64,000 nucleotides of DNA, taken from assembly GCF_046297595.1 (NCBI RefSeq), contig NZ_JBKBHT010000002.1, positions 558,001-622,000 on the forward strand. The letters are read 5' to 3'. Below the pieces are notes generated by a model that was not told the DNA's origin, did not search any database, and saw nothing but the letters and a program-made list of their open reading frames with translations. How positions within the stretch are numbered: the stretch's first letter is position 1; each line of letters opens with the position of its first letter. Positions 34,941-43,226 of this stretch are shown here, one piece after another. This DNA is from Ferrovibrio sp046297595. Its GTDB lineage: Bacteria > Pseudomonadota > Alphaproteobacteria > Ferrovibrionales > Ferrovibrionaceae. The position numbers and the translations under genes are program-made.

Positions 34941-35209
34941 TGATCGGCTATGCCCTGACTTTTGGCTTTGCTGCCGTCTCGCTGGCGCTGCTGATGAATC
35001 TCTGGCGTCTGGCGAAAGGCCCCAGTGCTACGGATCGCATCCTGGCACTCGACACCATGGTGATCAACGCCATCGCCCTGCTTGTTCTGTTCGGCATCGG
35101 TCAGGCCACCGCGATGTATTTCGAAGCTGCCCTGTTGTTTGCCATGGTCGGTTTCATCGGCACCGTGGCTTTCTGCAAATTCGTCCTGCGCGGCGACATC
35201 ATCGAGTGA
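34940..35209 (+). CDS. mrpF: Mrp antiporter subunit F
   Basis: This 89-residue small membrane subunit has three TM segments and the family stretch KGPSATDRILALDTMVINAIALLV. Family members also act in bile-acid or cholate export, but the operon fixes this as MrpF. The start overlaps the mrpE stop by one base (TGATG). Confidence 0.92.
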   Translation: MIGYALTFGFAAVSLALLMNLWRLAKGPSATDRILALDTMVINAIALLVLFGIGQATAMYFEAALLFAMVGFIGTVAFCKFVLRGDIIE

Positions 35210-35218
35210 GGGCGCGAC

Positions 35219-35608
35219 ATGATGATCTTCTTTGAACTGCTGGTTTCCTTCCTGATCGTGGTCGGCGGCATTTTCGCCCTGGTCGGCTCTTATGGCCTGA
35301 TCAAGCTACCCGACCTGATGAGCCGTCTGCATGCCCCCACCAAAGCCACCACCCTGGGCGTCGGCGGTACGCTGCTCGCGTCCATGGTGTATTTTGCGGC
35401 CTTCGGCGGCGGCTTCACCGTGCATGAACTGCTGATCACGCTGTTCCTGTTCCTGACGGCGCCGATCACGGCGAATTTTCTCGCAAAGGCCTATATGCAC
35501 CAGGTAATCCAGCCCGAAACCCTGCCGTCGACCAGCACCGGCGGCGAAACCGGCTGGGCCACCTTCGATGATCCCGAGCCGCCGGAAGCGGTGCCGCAGA
35601 AGCGCTGA
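35219..35608 (+). CDS. mrpG: Mrp antiporter subunit G
   Basis: This 129-residue subunit has three TM helices and the family motifs GSYGLIKLPDLMSRLHAPTKATTLGVGG and LFLFLTAPITA (here only in part). The C-terminal 30 residues are hydrophilic and Pro/Glu-rich, longer than usual. It is the last gene of the Mrp operon and ends nine bases before the convergent NhaD-type gene, without a clear terminator. Confidence 0.9.
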   Translation: MMIFFELLVSFLIVVGGIFALVGSYGLIKLPDLMSRLHAPTKATTLGVGGTLLASMVYFAAFGGGFTVHELLITLFLFLTAPITANFLAKAYMHQVIQPETLPSTSTGGETGWATFDDPEPPEAVPQKR

Positions 35609-35617
35609 GGTTTCCGC

Positions 35618-37039
35618 TCAGAGGAAGAACAGCAGGGTCACCAGCGCGAAACACGGCAGCAGGATGGCGCTGCTCCAGACCATGTAGCCGAAGAAGCTCG
35701 GCATCTTCACGCTCATTTCCTCGGCGATGGCCTTCACCATGAAGTTGGGGGCATTGCCGATATACGAATTGGCGCCCATGAACACTGCGCCGGCCGAAAT
35801 CGCCAGCAGGGTTGTGGCCAGCGGACCCATCAGGGTGGCGGCGTCGCCGCTCGCCATGTTGAAGAACACCAGATAGGTCGGGGCGTTGTCGAGGAAGCTC
35901 GACAGCACGCCGGTCAGCCAGAAATACATCACGTTGTTGGGCGAGCCGTCGGCATTGGAGGCCAGGCTGACCAGGCCGCCCAGGGCGCCCTCGGTACCGG
36001 CGCGCAGGATGGCGATGGCTGGGATGATGGTGACGAAGATGCCGGCGAACAGCTTGGCCACTTCCGCGATGGGGCCCCAGGTGAAACCGTTATCGGCGCG
36101 CGTCTGCGCCTCGGTGAGTTTCAGCGAGGCGAATGCGATGGCCAGCAGCAGCAGGTCGCGCGCCAGGTTCTGCAGCTCGACGCCGATGCCGAAGACGCTG
36201 AGCGTGACGCCGGGCTTCCAGGTGCCTGACATCAGCACGGCCAGGATCACGGCGCCGAGCAGAATCAGGTTGACGCCGCCCTCGATGCCGATCGGGCTGT
36301 CCGGCGTCGGATCGGCCTTCACGATGCCTTCCTTGCGGTAGAGATAGCTGTCGATGGCGTAGAACACGCCCAGCAGCACCACGACCACGACCAGCGTGGG
36401 CATGAACAACGCCTGGGTCGTCCAGAAGAAATTCACGCCCTTCAGGAAGCCCAGGAACAGCGGCGGATCGCCCAGCGGGGTCAGCGCGCCGCCGATATTC
36501 GATACCAGGAAGATGAAGAAGATCACCACATGCACATTGTGCTTGCGGTTGTCGTTGGCGCGGATCAGCGGGCGGATCATCAGCATGGAGGCGCCGGTGG
36601 TGCCCATCCAGCTCGCCAGCACGGTGCCGATGAATAGCATGGCGGTGTTCAGGCTGGGCGAGCCATGCAGGTTGCCGGTCAGACGCACGCCACCGGCAAC
36701 CGTGAATAGCGCGAACAGCAGGATGATGAAGGGGATGTATTCATGCAGCGCCACTTCCAGCAGCACATGGCCGGTGGGCAGCGAACCGAATTGCAGCGCG
36801 AAGGGCACGATCACGCACAGACCCCAGAAGGCGGCGACCTTGCCGTAATGGTGATGCCAGAAATGCGGCGTGAACAGCGGCATCAGCGCGATCGAGAGCA
36901 GGATGCCGGCAAAGGGCAGCACCCACAGGATGTTCAGCGCCTTGCCGTCGATGGCGGTGGCGGCTTCGGCCGGCAGGCTGAACAGCAGGCCAAGCAGGAT
37001 AGCCGGCGCGGCCAGGCGCAGAACACGCAGACAGGTCAT
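35618..37039 (-). CDS. NhaD-type sodium:proton antiporter (CitMHS_2 family)
   Basis: This 473-residue transporter has a signal-like N-terminus and about 12 TM segments. It matches the CitMHS_2/NhaD-like group, with MGTTGASMLMIRPLIRAND, HVVIFFIFLVSNIGGALTP, GDPPLFLGF and SSFLDNAPTYLVFFN. Na+/H+ exchange is the family function. The ATG at 37039 follows GGGGGAAAC. It faces the Mrp operon, so two unrelated Na+/H+ antiporters are neighbours. Confidence 0.85.
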   Translation of the reverse strand: MTCLRVLRLAAPAILLGLLFSLPAEAATAIDGKALNILWVLPFAGILLSIALMPLFTPHFWHHHYGKVAAFWGLCVIVPFALQFGSLPTGHVLLEVALHEYIPFIILLFALFTVAGGVRLTGNLHGSPSLNTAMLFIGTVLASWMGTTGASMLMIRPLIRANDNRKHNVHVVIFFIFLVSNIGGALTPLGDPPLFLGFLKGVNFFWTTQALFMPTLVVVVVLLGVFYAIDSYLYRKEGIVKADPTPDSPIGIEGGVNLILLGAVILAVLMSGTWKPGVTLSVFGIGVELQNLARDLLLLAIAFASLKLTEAQTRADNGFTWGPIAEVAKLFAGIFVTIIPAIAILRAGTEGALGGLVSLASNADGSPNNVMYFWLTGVLSSFLDNAPTYLVFFNMASGDAATLMGPLATTLLAISAGAVFMGANSYIGNAPNFMVKAIAEEMSVKMPSFFGYMVWSSAILLPCFALVTLLFFL

Positions 37040-37136
37040 GTTTCCCCCGAAACGACGCGGAATGCATAAATGACGGGCGGCACCATACCGGCCAGCCGCC
37101 GGGCCGATCAATGGCCGGGCAATGCCTTGGGGCGGC

Positions 37137-38087
37137 TTAATGCCGAGGGCTGCCGTCGCGGGTCACGAAATCGGCCTGGGGTTCGTCATAGCCGGCCGGG
37201 TCCTGGTGGATGATCACCTGGGCACCGGGGAACAGATCGAGCAATTTCTGCTCGATCTCGTCGGAAATCCGGTGCGCCTCGCGCAGCGAGAGCTCGGGGT
37301 CCAATTCCAGGTGGAACTGAATGAACACCTGGTTGCCGGCCTGCCGTGTGCGCAGGTCGTGCAGGGCGCGGGTTTCCGGATGCGCGCGCACCACGGCCAG
37401 GATCTGCTCGCGGTCGGCATCGGCCATCTCGCGGTCCATCAGGTGATGCAGGGCGCCGCGCACGATGTCGATGGCGCTTTTCAGGATCACTGCGGCAATG
37501 ACCAGCGCGCAGACCGGATCGAACCAGGCGAAGTCGCCGCGGCTGGCCAGTACCAGGGCGGCGATCACCGCGAGGTTGGTAGCAAGGTCGCCCACGTAAT
37601 GCAAACGGTCGGCCGACACGGCCAGCGAACCGGTCTGTTTCACCACATGACGCTGATACAGCACCAGCGCGCCGGTCATCGCGATGGAAAACACCATCAC
37701 GGCGATGCCGGCCGCGCTCTGTTCCACCGGCTGCGGGTGCAGCAACCGATCGATGGATTCCACCACCAGGAACAGCGCCGAGCCGGCGATCAGCGCCGCC
37801 TGGCCCAGGCCGGCCAGCGCTTCCGCCTTGCCGTGGCCGAAGCGGTGCTCGTCATCGGCCGGCGTGAGCGCGTGGCGCACCGCCAGCAGGTTGACCAGAG
37901 AGGCCAGCGCATCGAGCAGGCTGTCGACCAAAGATGCCAGCAGCGACACCGATCCCGTGACCAGCCAGGCTGCCAGCTTCGCCGCGATCAGCAGGGCGGC
38001 GACGATCACCGAGGCATAGGTGGCGCGCCGCATCAGCCGCGCCTTCAGCGCGGGGTCGGCCGGCACATAGGCGCTGGGTCCGGCCAT
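37137..38087 (-). CDS. Cation diffusion facilitator family transporter
   Basis: This 316-residue divalent metal/proton antiporter is of the FieF type. It has six TM segments with metal-site residues in SLLASLVDSLLDAL and DRLHYVGDLATNLAVI (an HxxxD-type pair). It also has EHRFGHGKAEALAGLGQ, and a C-terminal cytoplasmic dimerisation domain (HPETRALHDLRTRQAG, FHLELDPELSL). Substrate could be Fe2+ or Zn2+. The ATG at 38087 overlaps the pdxH stop by one base (TGATG). Confidence 0.9.
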   Translation of the reverse strand: MAGPSAYVPADPALKARLMRRATYASVIVAALLIAAKLAAWLVTGSVSLLASLVDSLLDALASLVNLLAVRHALTPADDEHRFGHGKAEALAGLGQAALIAGSALFLVVESIDRLLHPQPVEQSAAGIAVMVFSIAMTGALVLYQRHVVKQTGSLAVSADRLHYVGDLATNLAVIAALVLASRGDFAWFDPVCALVIAAVILKSAIDIVRGALHHLMDREMADADREQILAVVRAHPETRALHDLRTRQAGNQVFIQFHLELDPELSLREAHRISDEIEQKLLDLFPGAQVIIHQDPAGYDEPQADFVTRDGSPRH

Positions 38088-38671
38088 CAGGGAAACAGCC
38101 GCTCCGTGGCCCACGAGTCCCCGCTGCGGCGGTAGACCAGCCGGTCATGCAGGCGGAAGGGCCGGTCGGCCCAGAATTCCAGATAACTCGGCGCGATGCG
38201 AAAGCCCGACCAGTAGGAGGGACGCGGCACTTCGCCGATGGCGTATTTGGCAGCATATTTTGCCACGGCGGCTTCCAGCGCGAAGCGGCCTTCCAGCGGG
38301 CGCGACTGCTGCGAGGCCCAGGCGCCGATGCGGCTGTCGCGCGGGCGCGAGGCGAAATAGGCGTCGGCCTCTTCATCGCTCACCACGCTCACCTGTCCGC
38401 GCAGGCGCACCTGCCGGCGCAGGCTTTTCCAGTGGAACACGGCCGCCGCCTGCTTGTTGGCGAGGATCTCGCGGCCCTTCTGGCTTTCGAAATTGGTGTA
38501 GAAGACGAAGCCGCGTTCGTCATGGCCTTTCAGCAGCACCATGCGCACATTGGGCAGGCCGTCGGTGTCGGCCGTGGCCAGCGCCATGGCATTGGCATCG
38601 TTGGGTTCGCTCTTCTCCGCCTCGGCCAGCCACTCGGCGAACAGGGCGAAAGGGTTGGAAAAGGCATCCAT
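38087..38671 (-). CDS. pdxH: Pyridoxamine 5'-phosphate oxidase
   Basis: This 194-residue FMN enzyme makes pyridoxal 5'-phosphate from PNP or PMP. It shows VRMVLLKGHDERGFVFYTNFES, KGREILANKQAAAVFHW, RQVRLRGQVSVV and the ending SYLEFWADRPFRLHDRLVYRR (part). The ATG at 38671 begins near the normal N-terminus; the frame upstream has no homology. A 167-bp divergent gap separates it from the lipoprotein gene. Confidence 0.94.
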   Translation of the reverse strand: MDAFSNPFALFAEWLAEAEKSEPNDANAMALATADTDGLPNVRMVLLKGHDERGFVFYTNFESQKGREILANKQAAAVFHWKSLRRQVRLRGQVSVVSDEEADAYFASRPRDSRIGAWASQQSRPLEGRFALEAAVAKYAAKYAIGEVPRPSYWSGFRIAPSYLEFWADRPFRLHDRLVYRRSGDSWATERLFP

Positions 38672-38838
38672 GTCTGGTTCAAACCTTTGATAATCAATCT
38701 TAATTGGCAACAAAGCCGGCGCCGCACATATAGCGCAGTGACGCAACAATACCAAATCTGCGCCGCAATCCCGCCGTAATCGGGGCCGAGATTCTTCCCC
38801 GTGCCCGCCATGGGCATGTCTTTGGGGTTCCTCCAGCC

Positions 38839-39327
38839 ATGATCGCTTCATCCAAGCGTCTCACCTCTTTCGCCGCTGTCCTCGGCATCGCCGGCCTGTT
38901 GGCCGCCTGCTCCACCGACAGCGGACCGAAGCAGAATGTCGGTACCGTGCTCGGCGGTGTCGGTGGCGCCGTCGCCGGCGCGCAGTTCGGCAAGGGCACC
39001 GGCCAGCTGGTCGGCGTCGCGGCCGGCACGCTGATCGGTGCCTTGCTCGGTTCGGAGGTCGGCAAGTCGCTCGACCGCGCCGACCGCAGCTATATGGACC
39101 GCGCCAACCAGCGCGCGTTTGAGAGCACGCCGTCCGGCACCCAGGTATCCTGGCGCAACCCCGATAGCGGCAATGCCGGCACCGTGGTGCCGCAGCCGGC
39201 GTATCAGGCGCGCAGCGGCGAGTATTGCCGCGAATTCCAGCAGACCATCACGGTCGGCGGCCAGACCCAGCAGGGGTATGGCACTGCCTGCCGCCAGCCC
39301 GATGGCAGCTGGAAGGTGATGAACTGA
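38839..39327 (+). CDS. Glycine-zipper outer-membrane lipoprotein (17 kDa surface antigen family)
   Basis: This 162-residue lipoprotein has a signal peptide ending in LLAACSTDS, a lipobox with Cys24. The glycine-zipper 2TM segment covers about residues 35-75 (VGGAVAGAQFGKGTGQLVG, GTLIGALLGSEVGKSLD). A C-terminal region with EYCREFQQTITVGGQTQQGYG and TACRQPDGSWKV matches the rickettsial 17 kDa antigen type. It is expected in the outer membrane. A terminator follows at 39415. Confidence 0.88.
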   Translation: MIASSKRLTSFAAVLGIAGLLAACSTDSGPKQNVGTVLGGVGGAVAGAQFGKGTGQLVGVAAGTLIGALLGSEVGKSLDRADRSYMDRANQRAFESTPSGTQVSWRNPDSGNAGTVVPQPAYQARSGEYCREFQQTITVGGQTQQGYGTACRQPDGSWKVMN

Positions 39328-39414
39328 GTTTTCCCGGCCTGTCAGGGCCAAAGAGTTTCCCGACCCGTAAGGGTCAGTACGTTCAGCGTTATTTCCCTTC
39401 CCCCCAGACTCAGC

Positions 39415-39446
39415 GGCGTATCCCCCCGGATGCGCCGTCTTTTTTT
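39415..39446 (+). terminator. Intrinsic terminator after lipoprotein gene
   Basis: The hairpin GGCGTATCC-CCCC-GGATGCGCC has a 9-bp stem (one G-U pair) and is followed by GTCTTTTTTT. It lies about 90 bases past the lipoprotein stop. A smaller hairpin, GACCC-GTAA-GGGTC, lies upstream. Confidence 0.8.
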
Positions 39447-39531
39447 GTGGTGTGTTAACGATCCGGGCCTAGAATGGCCCTGCCGTCCGGCAGAAGCCGG
39501 CGGCGACACAGACAGCAAGCAGGAGGCCAGA

Positions 39532-40221
39532 ATGGTCGCCGAGATTGCCGGGAATGCCGTTCCCAAAAGCCTGCTGGCCGCGCGCGAGGCGCTGGCCGGC
39601 CTGAAGACCCCCCGTCCGAAAACCGACGCCGAGCAGAAACTCGACGAGATTCTGCACGAGCTGAAAAGCAGCAAGAGCAAAGCCGCCGAAGAGGCTGCGC
39701 GCCGCAAGCTGGAACGGCTGAAGGCGCGGCTGGAGGCGCTGAAACTCGCCGCCGGTTCGGCGGCGGCCACCGGCGACGCGAAACTGGCGCGCAAGGTGGC
39801 CAAGGAAATCCGTGACGCGGCGCGCGAACTCGGCAGAGCGCTGGCCGCGGCCGGCGGCAGTGCCGGCGGCGCGGGATTGGCGGCGTCGGCCGGCAGCGCG
39901 TCGGCGACCGCGGCCGAAGCGAAAGCCGGTGAGCAGGCCAAACCACAAGCTTCGGCTGCTGCGGCTCCTGCTCCGGCCCAGGGCAATGATCTTGCCGCGC
40001 TGAAAAGCGAGGCGATGGGGATGCTGAAGGAATTGAAGAAGATCATGCGCAAGCTGCGCGAGACCGGCCTGCATCCGAATATTCCCCGCAAGGACCGCAT
40101 CGAGATGGACAAGATGTTCGCCGAGGCCGAGCGCGAACTGGCCGGCCTGCAGGTGGCCGCCATGCCCGCCGCGGCCCTTGGCCCCGTCGCGGCAGCGCTT
40201 GGGGTGGACCTCCGGGCCTGA
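39532..40221 (+). CDS. Hypothetical Ala/Lys-rich coiled-coil protein
   Basis: This 229-residue protein is not recognised. It has no signal peptide or membrane segment. Residues about 30-110 are highly charged helical sequence (LDEILHELKSSKSKAAEEAARR) with heptad character. Residues 110-160 are an Ala/Gly/Pro-rich linker, and residues 165-210 are another charged helix (MLKELKKIMRKLRETGL). The ATG at 39532 has AGGAGG seven bases upstream, an excellent ribosome site. It may be a cytoplasmic structural or adaptor protein; a function is not claimed. Confidence 0.6.
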   Translation: MVAEIAGNAVPKSLLAAREALAGLKTPRPKTDAEQKLDEILHELKSSKSKAAEEAARRKLERLKARLEALKLAAGSAAATGDAKLARKVAKEIRDAARELGRALAAAGGSAGGAGLAASAGSASATAAEAKAGEQAKPQASAAAAPAPAQGNDLAALKSEAMGMLKELKKIMRKLRETGLHPNIPRKDRIEMDKMFAEAERELAGLQVAAMPAAALGPVAAALGVDLRA

Positions 40222-40256
40222 TTTGCCTAGCCTTCCTCCGGCAAAAGGGAGGAAGC

Positions 40257-40700
40257 ATGTTCACGCCGTTGCTTGAACTGGATGTCGAAGTCGCCGCGCC
40301 GCAGAGCGTCGGCCGCGCGGAAACCGGCGAGCGCCGTTGCGTGCCGATCACCGGCGGGCGTTTTTCCGGCCGGCTGCAGGGCCGCGTGCTGGCCGGCGGC
40401 GCGGACTGGCAGGTGCTGCGGCCCGATGGACTGGCCGACCTGGATGCACGCTACATGCTGGAAACCGACGCGGGCGGGCGCATCGAGGTGTGGAGTCGCG
40501 GCCTGCGCATCGGTTCGCCTGAGGTGATGGCGCGGCTGGCGGCTGGCGAAACCGTCGATGCCTCCGCCTATTACATGCGCACGGCGATGCGCTTCGAAAC
40601 AGCCGATCCTTCATTGCAGTGGCTGGTGCACAGGCTGGCTGTCGCCATCGGCGAACGCCGGCCCGATCTGGTGCGGCTGAAGGTGTTCGGCCTCGACTGA
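40257..40700 (+). CDS. DUF3237 family protein
   Basis: This 147-residue beta-rich protein is of the DUF3237 (UPF0311-like) family. Marks are RRCVPITGGRFSGRLQGRVLAGGADWQVLRPDG and YYMRTAMRFET (partly quoted), near the middle and end. Function is unknown. The ATG at 40257 has GGGAGG upstream. It is convergent with the membrane PAS gene, with only three bases between stops. Confidence 0.85.
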   Translation: MFTPLLELDVEVAAPQSVGRAETGERRCVPITGGRFSGRLQGRVLAGGADWQVLRPDGLADLDARYMLETDAGGRIEVWSRGLRIGSPEVMARLAAGETVDASAYYMRTAMRFETADPSLQWLVHRLAVAIGERRPDLVRLKVFGLD

Positions 40701-40703
40701 GGC

Positions 40704-41792
40704 TTAATTTTCCGCCGGCTGCAGGATGCCGTGGATGCGTGCCACCTGGCCATCCGCGTCGCGTTCGCTTTCGCCCAGGGCCTGCAGGAAGCGGTCGGCG
40801 CGGTCGCGGTCATTGAGCCGGAAGCGGACATGGTCGCGGGCGGCGCCGGCACGCAGGCGCTGGTAATGGCCGCGCACGATATCACGATCGTCGGGATGCA
40901 CGCGTTCCAGCCAGGCGGCCAGCGCGGCGGGGCAGGATTGCGGCGCCAGGCCCAGCAGGCGATAGAATTCATCCGACCAACCGATCTGCTCGGGCGCGGT
41001 CTGCCAACTCCAGCTGCCATGGCCGGACAGCCGCTGGGCGGCAGCGAACTCACCCAGCATGCCGCGATAGGCGCGCTCGATTTCGGCGCGGCTGCTTTCG
41101 GCCACGACGCGCGCGCGGTCCAGGTCGCCGATCAGGTTGGCATTGCGCAGGCGCAGGGCGATGGCGAAGCGTTCCCGCCGGTTGTTCACCTGCGCGACGA
41201 AGCTGAGCGACAGCATCAGGATGATGCCGAAGAACGACATGTAGATCGCGCTCGGTTCGCCTTCCAGTATGGCGCGGGCATAGGGCGGTACCGACATCGT
41301 GATCATGAAGGCGTAAAAGGCCGGCAGATGCACCGCGCGCGTGCTCATCGCACTGATCAGCAGTCCGGCCCAGGCCACACCCAGCACGGCCTGCAGCGCG
41401 AAATCGCCCGGCGGATAACAGAACCAGCCCAGCAGGCCCCAGGTGATGCCGGTGATGGCCGACCCGAAGGTGAAGCGCAGACCCCAGTCGCCGCCGCCAG
41501 TGATCAGCGGTGCGGAGTTGGTGTAGCGGTCGCGCTGGTAATCCAGATAGAAGGTGCCGGCGGCATAGAGCAGCGTCAGTCCGGCGATATGCCACCAGGT
41601 CAGGTATTCCTTGTACATGACGAAGGCGCCGAACAGCATCGGGATCGGCAGATACCGCGTGGCGAAGCTGTTGTGATACAGCCGTTCGATCAGCAACGCC
41701 TCCACCTTCGGGTCGTGCCGGTCCAGCAGCGACTCGTCGTCATCCATCAGGCGTTGCAGCAGGGCCGGCGAGATGCCGGACTGATCGTCCAA
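40704..41792 (-). CDS. Membrane protein with C-terminal PAS domain, no output domain
   Basis: This protein of about 362 residues has a soluble N-terminus with repeats of acidic residues (DDDESLLDRHDPKVEALL). It has about six TM helices (residues about 50-215), a short coiled linker (ARVVAESSRAEIERAYRGML) and one PAS_3-like domain (SGHGSWSWQTAPEQIGWSDEFYRLLGL, HPDDRDIVRGHY, partly quoted). No histidine kinase, GGDEF or EAL domain follows. I placed the start at the TTG 41792, preceded by GGGGGAT. A TTG at 41807 and an ATG at 41747 are alternatives. Role unknown; it may act through a partner protein. Confidence 0.65.
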   Translation of the reverse strand: MDDQSGISPALLQRLMDDDESLLDRHDPKVEALLIERLYHNSFATRYLPIPMLFGAFVMYKEYLTWWHIAGLTLLYAAGTFYLDYQRDRYTNSAPLITGGGDWGLRFTFGSAITGITWGLLGWFCYPPGDFALQAVLGVAWAGLLISAMSTRAVHLPAFYAFMITMSVPPYARAILEGEPSAIYMSFFGIILMLSLSFVAQVNNRRERFAIALRLRNANLIGDLDRARVVAESSRAEIERAYRGMLGEFAAAQRLSGHGSWSWQTAPEQIGWSDEFYRLLGLAPQSCPAALAAWLERVHPDDRDIVRGHYQRLRAGAARDHVRFRLNDRDRADRFLQALGESERDADGQVARIHGILQPAEN

Positions 41793-41913
41793 GCGGTGAT
41801 CCCCCAATCGTCCGTCTCAGGGCCGGCGGACGTTAGCATCCGTGCTGGCGCGGAGGCCAGCACGGATGGGTGTAGATCGTGCCTTTGCTGTGGAAAACCG
41901 GCTTGGGGCGGCT

Positions 41914-43146
41914 TCAGGCCAGCTCGGCGCGCAGCTTCTGGCGCAGGATGTCGATCGGCACCAGCTTGCCTTCCACCTGCATGTGCCAGAAGACCCAGCC
42001 ATTACACGCGGTGGCACCCATGACATGGGCGCCGATCTTGTGGATCGAACCGACGGCGTCGCCGCTGGCCAGGCTGCCATCGGCGCGCACCTTGGCCGAG
42101 AAGCGGCGCGAGGGATCGACCAGCACCGTGCCCGGCGCCAGCAGGCCGCGCTCCACCACCCAGCCGAACGGCACGCGGGGTTCGTCCTTCTTGGATCGTG
42201 TCACTTCCACGTCGTCGGGCGCGGAAGGCTGCACCGTGCCGATGCGGCGCTCGGCCGCCTTGGCGTAACGCTGTTCGCGCTCGATGCCGATGTAATGCCG
42301 GCCCAGGCGCTTGGCCACGGCGCCGGTGGTGCCCGAACCGAAGAAGGGATCCAGGATCACATCGCCCGGCTTGGTCGAAGCGATGATCACACGATGCAGC
42401 AATGCTTCGGGCTTCTGCGTCGGATGCGCCTTGGCGCCGTCTTCACCGCGCAGGCGTTCGTTGCCCGAGCAGATCGGGATCAACCAGTCCGACCGCATCT
42501 GCAGGTCGTCGTTCAGCGCCTTCATGGCGTCGTAGTTGAAGGTGTAGTTGCGCGCGGCCTGATCCTTTGCGCACCAGATCAGCGTTTCATGCGCGTTGGT
42601 GAAGCGCTTGCCGCGGAAATTCGGCATCGGGTTGGTCTTGCGCCACACCACGTCGTTCAACATCCAGAAACCCAGGTCCTGCAACTGCGCGCCCAGGCGG
42701 AAGATGTTGTGGTAGCTGCCGATCACCCAGATCGTGCCGTTGGGCTTCAGCAGCCGGCGGGCGGCCTGCAGCCAGGCTTTCGAGAAGGCATCGTAATCCG
42801 AGAAGGAATCGAACTTGTCCCAGTCGTCGTCGACGGCATCCACCACGCTGTCGTTCGGCCGGCGCAGTTCGCCGGAAAGCTGCAGGTTGTAGGGCGGGTC
42901 GGCGAAGATGCAGTCGATGCTGCCTTCCGGCAGGCTGTTCATCTTGGCGATGCATTCGCCGATCAGGATCTTGTCCAGCGGCAGATCGGGATGCGGCAAG
43001 GGCTGGGCAATTTCGGCCTTGGCCGGCTTGGCCACCAGCGGCTTGGCGCGGGTGGTACGGCGACCCGCATCGGGGCTCGTCTTGACCAGACTGAGATGGC
43101 CCTTGCGAAGCGCCCTGCGGGCCTGGTCGGTGAGTGTCGGAGCCAT
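41914..43146 (-). CDS. ccrM: Cell-cycle DNA adenine methyltransferase CcrM (GANTC)
   Basis: This 410-residue DNA (N6-adenine) methyltransferase probably methylates GANTC and times cell-cycle transcription. The beta-class motifs are FADPPYNLQLSGEL near residue 83 (catalytic DPPY) and LDPFFGSGTTGAVAKRLGR (AdoMet binding). The C-terminal 90 residues are the RAMA-type CcrM-specific domain (VPFGWVVERGLLAPG, ACNGWVFWHMQ). The N-terminal 50 residues are a basic extension compared with Caulobacter CcrM. It lies 52 bases downstream of rnhB, a common pairing. Confidence 0.95.
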   Translation of the reverse strand: MAPTLTDQARRALRKGHLSLVKTSPDAGRRTTRAKPLVAKPAKAEIAQPLPHPDLPLDKILIGECIAKMNSLPEGSIDCIFADPPYNLQLSGELRRPNDSVVDAVDDDWDKFDSFSDYDAFSKAWLQAARRLLKPNGTIWVIGSYHNIFRLGAQLQDLGFWMLNDVVWRKTNPMPNFRGKRFTNAHETLIWCAKDQAARNYTFNYDAMKALNDDLQMRSDWLIPICSGNERLRGEDGAKAHPTQKPEALLHRVIIASTKPGDVILDPFFGSGTTGAVAKRLGRHYIGIEREQRYAKAAERRIGTVQPSAPDDVEVTRSKKDEPRVPFGWVVERGLLAPGTVLVDPSRRFSAKVRADGSLASGDAVGSIHKIGAHVMGATACNGWVFWHMQVEGKLVPIDILRQKLRAELA

Positions 43147-43184
43147 CTGCGGATCATCCCCCTAAAACGACCCGCAAGTCATTA

Positions 43185-43226
43185 GATTCTTTAGCTTATT
43201 AATTGGTTAATTCTATATCTAGAGTC
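43185..43226 (-). promoter_or_regulatory. ccrM promoter region with two GANTC sites and a CtrA-like box
   Basis: Between rnhB and ccrM an AT-rich stretch carries GATTC (43185-43189) and GAGTC (43222-43226), both GANTC sites. Between them on the minus strand is TTAACCAATTAATAA (43196-43210), a near match to the CtrA pattern TTAA-N7-TTAA. It overlaps the rnhB stop. This resembles the methylation-sensitive, CtrA-driven ccrM promoter of Caulobacter. Spacing from the ATG is 40-80 bases. Confidence 0.5.

Noticed and set aside
41842..43185. 447-residue open frame on the plus strand
   Set aside because: It is antisense to ccrM, whose motifs and length are convincing. The composition is typical of a shadow frame.
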